Of a stretch of 64,000 bases of DNA, positions 55,919 through 64,000 are shown in pieces. Origin of the DNA: Variovorax sp. OV329. GTDB lineage: Bacteria > Pseudomonadota > Gammaproteobacteria > Burkholderiales > Burkholderiaceae_C. Position 1 is the first letter of the stretch; each line of letters begins with the position of its first letter. A model generated the notes under the pieces. That model saw only the letters and a list, made by a program, of their open reading frames with translations, was not told the DNA's origin and ran no database searches. Both the position numbers and the translations under genes were made by a program. The stretch is taken from positions 62,001 to 126,000 of the forward strand of contig NZ_FOUG01000002.1 in assembly GCF_900114785.1 (NCBI RefSeq). The letters are read 5' to 3'.

Positions 55919-56425
55919 TTACATCGGCTTGTCGCGGCGGGTCTCGAGGTAGGCCTTGATGGACCAGATCGCCTCCTGGTTCATCACGCCCTCGAAGGGC
56001 GGCATGTACACCGCGCCGTTGCGCGTGCGGCCATGGCGCACGGTGGTCAGGAAGAAGTCGTCCATCTCCTTCACGCAGGCCGCCTTCTTGCCCGCGTCCT
56101 TGAGCGAGGCGCAGTCGTTGTCGATCTTGCGCAGGTCCGGCGCGATGCCGCCCGAGATGGCCTCGATGCCGTGGCAGCGGGCGCAGTTCTGGTTGTACGC
56201 GGAGGTGCCGATCTTCACCGCCGCAGCATTGCCGCGGTACGGGTTCTCCGGACGCCATTCCTTGCCCAGTTCGGGCAGGCCGTGCGTGTCCACCGCCTGC
56301 GGCGTCACGTCGCCATGCGACCAGGCCAGGCCGGCGCAGGCCAGGCCCAGCGCAGCGGCCATCAGCTTCAATCCCTTGCGGGTCCCGGGGGGCAGGCCCC
56401 TTGCAGTCGGTCGCGTGGCTTTCAT
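55919..56425 (-). CDS. Cytochrome c550-type electron acceptor of alcohol dehydrogenase
   Basis: The 168-residue periplasmic c-type cytochrome has a signal peptide (LKLMAAALGLACAGLAWS). It has one haem site (CARCH in SAYNQNCARCHGIEA) and an axial-Met candidate in AVYMPPFEG, with a Cys pair (NDCASLKDAGKKAAC) in a loop. The profile fits PedF/XoxG-type cytochromes that take electrons from PQQ alcohol dehydrogenase. It has its own sigma-54 promoter and leads a two-gene operon with the XoxJ-like receptor. Confidence 0.88.
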   Translation of the reverse strand: MKATRPTARGLPPGTRKGLKLMAAALGLACAGLAWSHGDVTPQAVDTHGLPELGKEWRPENPYRGNAAAVKIGTSAYNQNCARCHGIEAISGGIAPDLRKIDNDCASLKDAGKKAACVKEMDDFFLTTVRHGRTRNGAVYMPPFEGVMNQEAIWSIKAYLETRRDKPM

Positions 56426-56468
56426 GGTTTCGTCTCCGTTCACGTTCAGTTGATGACGCGCCGGAGTG

Positions 56469-56484
56469 CGCAAACGCTATGCCA
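56469..56484 (-). promoter_or_regulatory. Sigma-54 promoter for the cytochrome c operon
   Basis: On the minus strand TGGCATAGCGTTTGCG matches TGGCAC-N5-TTGC with correct spacing. Transcription would start near 56458, about 33 bases before the cytochrome ATG. Confidence 0.7.
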
Positions 56485-56577
56485 CGCGAGGTTGTTGCAG
56501 GCAGGAACACAAATTGCGTGGATTGCCTCGCGTGTGGCATCCTTTGGAGCTGCAGGGCGAGATGTAGCGAAGAGCTG

Positions 56578-56605
56578 TGTGTCCGCTGTACCAGAACGGG
56601 ACACA
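56578..56605. promoter_or_regulatory. Candidate enhancer for the sigma-54 activator
   Basis: An inverted repeat TGTGTCC/GGACACA with a 14-bp spacer lies about 130 bases upstream of the cytochrome sigma-54 start site and about 70 bases before the activator gene. This is a normal enhancer distance and would also allow autoregulation. Confidence 0.5.
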
Positions 56606-56672
56606 AGGTCGCGACAGACTAGAGTTTTGACGAGACAGACACCTGCTCAGCAGAAGCAGCGGAGACAACACC

Positions 56673-58793
<2,121 letters not shown>

Positions 58794-59097
58794 GGCAGGC
58801 GGGCGCGGGACAGTCCTCAGGGACTACCCTGTGCCAGCGTCGAACGGCGTTGTACCAGCGTGGAGCAGTCGGCGCCGTCGCCGGCTGGGCTTGCTTCCCC
58901 AGAATGCCGGCCCCCGACATCCTGTTGCTGGCCTCCACGATGCTCACGCCTTCTGCGCAGCTGTGGACATCCGACAAGAGGCTTCTCGGCTTGGCAGTGC
59001 GCTTCAACCGCGCTTATCAGCCCGAGCTGCACTGACCGGCACGACGAGACGCTGCTTCACGCGAAGACGCCACGCAGCGACCCGGACTCACGCGCTC
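58794..59097. other. 304-bp gap downstream of the activator
   Basis: There is no supported gene. A short hairpin (AGTCC-TCAG-GGACT, about 58811-58824) lies just after the activator stop and could help to end transcription, though no T-run follows. The rest is unremarkable. Short open frames here have no family resemblance and no ribosome-binding site. Confidence 0.4.
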
Positions 59098-59740
59098 TCA
59101 GCACACCTCTGGCTGGATGAGTCCATGCCGAAGGGCCAGGTGCGCCATGGCCGCCGTGGTGCACAGGCCCAGCTTTTCCTTGATCAGGCTCTGGTGGTTC
59201 GACACCGTCTTGCGGCTCAGGTGCAGCGAGCGCGCGCAGTCCTCCGGCGAATCGCCGCGCGAGAGCAGCCGGAAGATCTCGAACTCGCGCTGCGTCAACG
59301 ACGCCAGCGGCTGCGCCGGGGTGACGCCCTGCTGGAGAAGCTGCGATGGCAGGCCCGGGCTGAGATAGCGGCGGCCCGCCATCACCGCGTGGACCGCATC
59401 GATGAGGCACTCGGGCGCACTGCTCTTGGAGACGAAGCCCCGCGCGCCGGCCTCCAGCACCCTGCGCACCATCAACTCGCTGTCGTGCATGCTGAAGACC
59501 AGCGTGCGCGCTCGCTTGCGGCATGCGCTCGCGCAAACGCCGGATCAACTCCAGCCCGCTGCTGCCGGGCATGGACAGGTCGGTGATGGTGAGGTCCGGT
59601 GCCTGCGCGGCAAAGAGTGCGCAGCCTTCGTCCGCGTGGCCGGCCTGCGCCACCACCTGCATGTCGCCTTCAAGCTCCAGCAGGTGGCGGTAGCCGGCCC
59701 GCACCACCGGGTGGTCGTCGACGAGCAGCAGGCGGATCAC
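59098..59740 (-). pseudogene. LuxR/NarL-type response regulator, frameshifted
   Basis: The N-terminal part (GTG start at 59740) is a receiver domain: LLLVDDHPVVRAG with acidic pocket, phospho-Asp in LTITDLSMPG. The frame then breaks near 59505-59515. The rest of the receiver (ELMVRRVLEAGARGFVSKSS) and the complete LuxR helix-turn-helix (LTQREFEIFRLLSRGDSPEDCARSL) continue in the other frame to 59098. The span is 643 bases, one base more than a multiple of three; removing one base in the GCGCGC run restores a 213-residue protein. The family resembles ExaE/AgmR-type regulators of quinoprotein alcohol oxidation. A sequencing error is possible. No sensor kinase is nearby. Confidence 0.8.
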
Positions 59741-59759
59741 GCGCGGCCCCTTCCCCGCT

Positions 59760-60028
59760 TCACCCGGCGCCCGGCCTGGTGACCCAGGCCATGCACCAGC
59801 CTTCCGCCGCGATCTGCTTGCGGCCGAACATGGCGCAGCCGGCCCAGGGTTCGGTGGCCGCGCCCTGCCACATCGAGCAGTTCACGCAGCGCTGGGCCGC
59901 CGTGTGCTTCGGGTACTTCTTCGCATCGTTGCGGGCAGCAGTGCCGCGATGCAGCCGCCGGCCATCGTGCGGCCCGCGAAGGACCTGCGCGTCATGGCGA
60001 GGGCCCGGCCTTCGTCGATGTGGCTCAT
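59760..60028 (-). pseudogene. High-potential iron-sulfur protein (HiPIP), disrupted
   Basis: The N-terminus (ATG at 60028 or 59995) encodes a Tat signal (MTRRSFAGRTMAGGC...). Its frame then runs to a stop without the mature protein. In another frame from about 59935 the mature HiPIP core continues: DAKKYPKHTAAQRC, then all four cluster cysteines (CVNC, AGC, GWC) and the aromatic end MAWVTRP, stopping at 59760. The usual 20 or so residues between signal and core are missing. This suggests a deletion that also shifted the frame. The protein would have carried electrons in the periplasm beside the quinoprotein dehydrogenase. Confidence 0.75.
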
Positions 60029-60042
60029 GTCCCTGCCCCGCT

Positions 60043-61848
60043 TCAGTTGGCCGCGACGCGGGTGGCGCCGCCCGCTTGCGCAGTCTTCGCGGTCCGCGAG
60101 CTGCCGCTGGCGCCCGGGATCTTGAAGACCCACACCATGCCGCCCTGCTCCAGCAGGTTGACCTTCTTGGCCACCTCGCCGCCCCACAGCGGCACCGCGC
60201 CGCCCCAGCCCGAGACCACGCTCACGTACTGCTCGCCACCCTGCATCCAGGTCACCGGCGGCGCGACCACGCCCGAGCCGGTCTGGAACTCCCAGACCAC
60301 CTTGCCGGTCTTTGCGTCGGCTGCCTTCAGGTAGCCCTCGGGCGTGCCCCACAGCACCAGGTTGCCGCCCGTGGTGAGCACGCCGCCCCACAGCGGCGCG
60401 GTGTTCTTCACTTCCCAGGCCATCTTGCCGGTCTTGGGGTCGATGGCGCGCAGCGAACCGATGTAGTCCTCGTTCAGCGGCTTGATGGTGAAGCCGGCGC
60501 CCAGGTAGGCCGCGCCCTTCTTGTACGCGACCGGCTCATTCCAGATGTCCATGCCCCACTCGTTGGCCGGCACGTAGAACATCTTCGTGTCGGGGCTGTA
60601 GGCCATCGGCATCTGGTTCTTGCCGCCCAGGAAGCCGGGCGCGGCGAACACCGGCTTGCCCTTGTTGCCCTCCGGCGATGCGGTGGGGTCGCCGGGCCGG
60701 TTGTCGGCGATGAAGTTGGGCCGCCCGGTCTTCAAGTCGATGCTGCTGGCCCAGGTCACCTTCTTGACGAAGGGAAAGGCGTTGACCAGCTTGCCTGTGC
60801 TGGCGTCGTTGACGTAGAAGAAGCCGTTGCGGTCGGCCTTGCCGCCCACGCGCCGGCCGTCCATGTCGAAGGTGACGAACTCGTTGACGCCGTCGAAGTC
60901 CCAGCTGTCGTTGGGCGTGCTCTGGTAGCTCCACTTGATCTGGCCGGTCTTCACGTCGATGGCCACGGTGGAGCACGAGTAGAGGTTGTCGCCCTCGCGC
61001 AGGTGGCTGTTCCAGGGTGCCGGGTTGCCGGTGCCGAAATACGCCAGGCCGGTCTTGGCGTCGTAGGTGCCGCCCAGCCAGGTCGCCGCGCCGCCGGTCT
61101 TCCACAGGTCCCCCGGCCAGCTCTTGTTGACGGTGCCGGAGACGCCGTTCTCCTTCTTGTTGCCGTCCTTGTCGTAGACGTAGCCCATGTGGCCTTCGAC
61201 GGTGGGGCGCGTCCACAGCAGCCTGCCGGTCTTCGGGTCGCGCGCCTCGACGCGGCCGACCACGCCGAACTCGCCGCCCGACACGCCGGTGAGCATCACG
61301 CCCTCGGCAATGATGGGCGCGGCCGTGGCCGAGTAGCCGGCGGCGTAGTCGTCGATCTTCTCCTTCCACACCACGTCGCCGGTGTTCTGGTCGAGCGCGA
61401 CGAGTTGGGCATCCAGCGTGGCGAAGATGACCAGGTTGTCGTAGAGCGCCGCCCCGCGGTTGACCACGTCGCAGCAGGGCATGATGCCTTCCGGCAGGCG
61501 GTGCTCGTACTTCCACAGCTTCTTGCCGGTGGCGGCGTCGAGCGCGTAGATGCGCGAGTAGGAGGCGGTCACGAACATCTTGCCGTTCATGATCACCGGC
61601 TGCGACTCCTGCCCGCGCTGCTTCTCGCCGCCGAAGGAGAAAGCCCACACCGGCAGCAGCTTCGCGGCGTTGCCGGTGTTGATCTGCTTGAGCGGCGAAT
61701 AGCGCTGGCCCTGGGTGTTGATGCCCCAGGTGAGGACGTTGCCCTTGGCGGTGGCCTCGGACTGGATCATCCGGTCCGTGACCTGCGCGTTCGCCGCGCT
61801 TGCGGCCAGACCAGCCGCGACGAGGGCGGCCGAAAGCTTCAGTTGCAT
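60043..61848 (-). CDS. PQQ-dependent alcohol dehydrogenase, lanthanide type (ExaF/PedH-like)
   Basis: The 601-residue periplasmic quinoprotein has a signal peptide ([18 protein letters not shown]) and an eight-bladed propeller with repeated tryptophan-docking segments. The vicinal disulfide is Cys125-Cys126 (MPCCDVV). Metal ligands are Glu193 (GGEFG) and Asn275 (GTGNPAPWN). The catalytic base is Asp317 in W-D-F-D-G. The extra Asp319, two residues later, is the residue that distinguishes lanthanide-dependent from calcium enzymes. The length matches ExaF/PedH. A sigma-54 promoter lies upstream. No pqq biosynthesis genes are in the window. Confidence 0.93.
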   Translation of the reverse strand: MQLKLSAALVAAGLAASAANAQVTDRMIQSEATAKGNVLTWGINTQGQRYSPLKQINTGNAAKLLPVWAFSFGGEKQRGQESQPVIMNGKMFVTASYSRIYALDAATGKKLWKYEHRLPEGIMPCCDVVNRGAALYDNLVIFATLDAQLVALDQNTGDVVWKEKIDDYAAGYSATAAPIIAEGVMLTGVSGGEFGVVGRVEARDPKTGRLLWTRPTVEGHMGYVYDKDGNKKENGVSGTVNKSWPGDLWKTGGAATWLGGTYDAKTGLAYFGTGNPAPWNSHLREGDNLYSCSTVAIDVKTGQIKWSYQSTPNDSWDFDGVNEFVTFDMDGRRVGGKADRNGFFYVNDASTGKLVNAFPFVKKVTWASSIDLKTGRPNFIADNRPGDPTASPEGNKGKPVFAAPGFLGGKNQMPMAYSPDTKMFYVPANEWGMDIWNEPVAYKKGAAYLGAGFTIKPLNEDYIGSLRAIDPKTGKMAWEVKNTAPLWGGVLTTGGNLVLWGTPEGYLKAADAKTGKVVWEFQTGSGVVAPPVTWMQGGEQYVSVVSGWGGAVPLWGGEVAKKVNLLEQGGMVWVFKIPGASGSSRTAKTAQAGGATRVAAN

Positions 61849-61918
61849 GGTGTCTCCTTGCGGGGTGGATCGTGGTTGGCGAGAGCGCTCGAGATGCGCG
61901 CCCTCCACGGACCCAGGG

Positions 61919-61934
61919 GGCAAGGGCCATGCCA
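61919..61934 (-). promoter_or_regulatory. Sigma-54 promoter for the quinoprotein dehydrogenase
   Basis: On the minus strand TGGCATGGCCCTTGCC fits the -24/-12 consensus with exact spacing. Predicted start is near 61908, giving a 5' leader of about 60 bases before the dehydrogenase ATG. Confidence 0.72.
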
Positions 61935-62113
61935 TGCGACTGGAGCCCCAGCCACCGTGCGAATGGCCCGCTATCGCCCTTCGGCGTGCGGGTTTTCCCG
62001 TTGGGTTGCTACAGGGTTGAACAGTGGTTGCACGATACGGGCGTGACATCGCGCCACAGTGAAGCGGCCGGGAACGCCGGCGCCCGGCATCGCATCCAAT
62101 GGGCGGAGAACCC

Positions 62114-62812
62114 ATGCAAGACCTGCAACACGCACCACCCGCGGCCCCGACCGGCATGCCGCAGGACACCGAACTGGCGGCCCGCGCCGCCGCCGGCGAC
62201 GCCGGTGCCTTCGAATGCATCATGCGGCGCCACAACCGCCTGCTGTTCCGCACTGCGCGCAGCATCCTCCGAAGCGACGCCGAAGCGGAGGACGCGCTGC
62301 AGGATGCCTACCTGCGCGCCTGGCGGGCGGTGGGCAGCTTCCGTGCCGACGCCAAACTCTCGACCTGGCTGGTGCGCATCGTGATGAACGAGGCCCTCGG
62401 GCGGGTGCGGCGGCGCGATGCACAGGTCATTCCCCTGGATGCCGCCATGAACTCGACCGAACCCGAGACCCAGGCCTCGCTCACCGCCGATCCCGACCGG
62501 CAGCCCGAGCGCGTGGCCATGCGCGCCGAGATCCGCAAGCTGATGGAGGCACGCATCGACCTGCTGCCCGAGGCTTTCCGCAGCGTGTTCATGCTGCGCG
62601 CCGTGGAGGAGATGTCGGTCGAGGACGTCGCTCAGGCGCTGGCGATCCCGCAGGCCACGGTGCGCACCCGCTTCTTCCGTGCCCGCAGCTTGCTGCGCGA
62701 AGGGCTGACGAGCGAGATCGACACGGCGCTGGGCGATGCCTTCGCCTTCGACGGCGCGCGCTGCGACCGCATCGTGGCCAGCGTGATGGCGCGGGTCGGG
62801 TCCGAAACGTAG
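62114..62812 (+). CDS. ECF-type RNA polymerase sigma factor
   Basis: The 232-residue sigma-70-family protein has region 2 ([21 protein letters not shown] near residue 57, then [14 protein letters not shown]) and region 4 ([26 protein letters not shown] near residue 150, then [13 protein letters not shown]). The ATG at 62114 has GGAG eight bases upstream; an in-frame ATG at 62099 lacks one. No anti-sigma factor follows; instead come a Tat-exported ferritin-like protein and a cytochrome c. It is divergent from the quinoprotein gene with about 265 bases between. Confidence 0.9.
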   Translation: MQDLQHAPPAAPTGMPQDTELAARAAAGDAGAFECIMRRHNRLLFRTARSILRSDAEAEDALQDAYLRAWRAVGSFRADAKLSTWLVRIVMNEALGRVRRRDAQVIPLDAAMNSTEPETQASLTADPDRQPERVAMRAEIRKLMEARIDLLPEAFRSVFMLRAVEEMSVEDVAQALAIPQATVRTRFFRARSLLREGLTSEIDTALGDAFAFDGARCDRIVASVMARVGSET

Positions 62813-62917
62813 ACCAGGGTGCAGGCCCGCATCGGCGCGGCGGGAACGTGGCGAAGAGCCACTCCATCGAATGGGCAGGGTCGATCTGATCCGCCCACCT
62901 TCCATGGAGATTGCCAC

Positions 62918-63502
62918 ATGTCATTCCTTCAGATGCCTCACCCTGCCGCGGCACGCCGCATCTTCCTGGGCCGCACCGGCGGCCTCGCACTCTCCGGCGT
63001 GGCGGTCGCGCTGCTGGCCGGCAAGGACGCGCTCGCCGCGCAGCAGGCCGGCAGTGACGGCGGCGGTGCGCCGCAGGACATCCAGATCCTGAACACCGCG
63101 CTGGGCGCGGAGCTCGAGGCCATTGCCGCCTACCAGCTCGGCGCCGAAAGCAAGCTGCTGCAAAAGCCGGTGCTGGACCTCGCCGCGACCTTCCAGGGCC
63201 ATCACAAGGAGCACGCCCAGGTGTTGGCCAGGACGGTGGAGAAACTCGGTGGCAAGCCGGTGCTCGCCAGGTCCAGCTACGACTTTCCCGTGGCCCAGCT
63301 GAAGTCGCAGGCCGACGTGCTGCGTTTCGCGGCCAAGCTGGAGCAAGGCGCCGTGAGCGCCTACCTGGGGGCTGTTCCCCTGTTCGGCAACCGCGACCTG
63401 TCCAAGGCAGCGGCCAGCATCCTGGGCGACGAAGCCATGCACTGGGCCGTGCTGCGCAATGCGCTGGGCGAGGCGCCGGTGCCCTCGGCCTTCATGTCAT
63501 GA
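62918..63502 (+). CDS. Tat-exported ferritin-like domain protein
   Basis: The 194-residue protein has a twin-arginine signal (ARRIFLGRTGGLALSG, cleavage near ALAAQ) and a four-helix ferritin-like domain. Candidate metal ligands are Glu in LGAELEAIAAYQ, the His/Glu pair in HHKEHAQ, Glu in KLEQGAVSAYLG and the Glu/His of GDEAMHWAVL. It probably binds a di-iron or other metal centre in the periplasm. It starts 105 bases after the sigma factor gene and overlaps the next gene by four bases (ATGA). Confidence 0.85.
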   Translation: MSFLQMPHPAAARRIFLGRTGGLALSGVAVALLAGKDALAAQQAGSDGGGAPQDIQILNTALGAELEAIAAYQLGAESKLLQKPVLDLAATFQGHHKEHAQVLARTVEKLGGKPVLARSSYDFPVAQLKSQADVLRFAAKLEQGAVSAYLGAVPLFGNRDLSKAAASILGDEAMHWAVLRNALGEAPVPSAFMS

Positions 63503-63900
63503 GCGGCTGGCTGCCTGCCGCTGCGCTGCTCCTCGTCGTCGCCGGTGCGGCGCAGGCCGCGCCCGATCAGCTCGTGCATGGCGAGCAGGTCTACGCGCGC
63601 TGCCTGGCATGCCATGCACTCGCCTACGACCGCGTCGGGCCGCACCACTGCGGGCTGCTGGGCCGGCGCGCCGGCAGCGTCTCCGGTTTCCCCTACTCCG
63701 AGGCGATGAAGGATTCGCGCATCACCTGGGACGAGAAGACGCTGGACCGATTCCTGGCGAAGCCCACGACGGCCGTGCCGGGCACCTCGATGACCTATGA
63801 CGGCGTGCCGGACGCGAAGGACCGCGGCGACCTGATCGCCTACCTGCGCCATGCGAACGCGTCGTCCGAGTGCCGGCCGCCGGGAAGCGCGCAGCGTTGA
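63499..63900 (+). CDS. Class I cytochrome c
   Basis: The 133-residue periplasmic cytochrome has a signal peptide (LPAAALLLVVAGAAQA), a haem motif CLACH near residue 35 and the downstream GPHHCGLLGRRAG, where the second Cys and His are unusual. The axial Met is in VPGTSMTYDG. It resembles c2/c550-type mono-haem cytochromes. It is translationally coupled to the ferritin-like gene, so the two periplasmic proteins may share an electron-transfer or iron-oxidation role. Confidence 0.88.
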   Translation: MSGWLPAAALLLVVAGAAQAAPDQLVHGEQVYARCLACHALAYDRVGPHHCGLLGRRAGSVSGFPYSEAMKDSRITWDEKTLDRFLAKPTTAVPGTSMTYDGVPDAKDRGDLIAYLRHANASSECRPPGSAQR

Positions 63901-63913
63901 AGTGGCCAGGCCC

Positions 63914-64000
63914 TCAGGCTGATTGGGCGTCGGGCGCCAGGAAGCGGACGCGGCCCGTCTGCAGTTCGTACACGGCGCCGACCAGCTGCATCAGGCCCTC
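63914..64000 (-). CDS. C-terminal end of a probable beta-carbonic anhydrase (cut by window edge)
   Basis: Only the last 28 codons are visible. They encode EGLMQLVGAVYELQTGRV followed by RFL and a short tail before the TGA. The pattern L-V-G-A-V-Y-x-L-x-T-G-x-V is typical of the final strand of beta-class carbonic anhydrases. The catalytic Cys/His/Asp residues lie beyond the edge, so the call rests on this segment only. Confidence 0.5.
   Translation of the reverse strand, partial: EGLMQLVGAVYELQTGRVRFLAPDAQSA

Noticed and set aside
58794..59097. Small open frames after the sigma-54 activator
   Set aside because: No ribosome-binding sites, no recognisable product, and several overlapping frames of equal length, as expected by chance at this base composition.
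59599..62046. Plus-strand open frame of over 800 codons across the quinoprotein region
   Set aside because: Antisense shadow. The minus strand encodes the quinoprotein, the HiPIP core and the regulator with clear motifs.

Overview
This GC-rich window reads as a chromosomal segment of a betaproteobacterium, most likely Burkholderiales/Comamonadaceae and Variovorax-like. The basis is the gene content: a Bug/TctC solute receptor, TRAP and PAAT importers, Tat-exported uric-acid enzymes, the fkpB-ispH pair, a periplasmic quinoprotein alcohol oxidation module, and a GC-rich intergenic repeat of a kind I associate with that family. The genus is inference. I saw no transposase, integrase, phage gene or CRISPR array.

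Layout. (1) 0.06-4.9 kb: a LysR regulator diverges from a purine/urate catabolic operon (MFS carrier, uraD, two uraH paralogues of which one is Tat-exported, and a guanine/nucleoside deaminase), closed by a strong terminator. (2) 5-17 kb: housekeeping and mixed genes: tRNA-Ser(CGA) beside serS, a VOC protein, an intergenic repeat, fkpB-ispH-PLP enzyme, radC, an Smr protein, a globin/FAD-reductase pair, a protein with an AFAPTDFM repeat, a PhnD-like receptor and a large FtsX-type permease. (3) 17-27.8 kb: a sugar-acid locus, all on the minus strand, with a TRAP transporter, LacI regulator, 2-hydroxyacid dehydrogenase, KDG-type kinase, TIM-barrel isomerase, four-gene PAAT importer and RraA-like aldolase. 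Two LacI-type palindromes lie upstream of its two likely promoters. (4) 27.8-42.8 kb: membrane, envelope and lipid-hydrolase genes: a CorA-like protein convergent with a 1237-residue polytopic patatin, an alpha/beta hydrolase, a glycine-zipper lipoprotein, a ceramidase-like protein, a phospholipase D lipoprotein, an amidohydrolase, an SLC13 carrier, a DUF4105 protein and tandem SH3 proteins. (5) 43-49.8 kb: arginine deiminase between two ArcD-like antiporters, without arcB or arcC, then small membrane proteins and a Na/Pi symporter. (6) 49.9-52.9 kb: a citryl-CoA lyase/Bug receptor/CaiB operon. (7) 53-64 kb: an alcohol-oxidation region.

In region 7 a PQQ alcohol dehydrogenase with the lanthanide-type W-D-F-D-G motif, a cytochrome c with a XoxJ-like receptor, and an aldehyde dehydrogenase with its DUF779 partner form three transcription units. 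Each has a good -24/-12 sigma-54 promoter, and a single AcoR-like sigma-54 activator sits between them. Two genes beside the dehydrogenase are disrupted: a LuxR-type response regulator (one extra base) and a high-potential iron-sulfur protein (frame break at the signal/mature junction). The window ends with an ECF sigma factor, a Tat ferritin-like protein, a cytochrome c and the C-terminus of a probable carbonic anhydrase.
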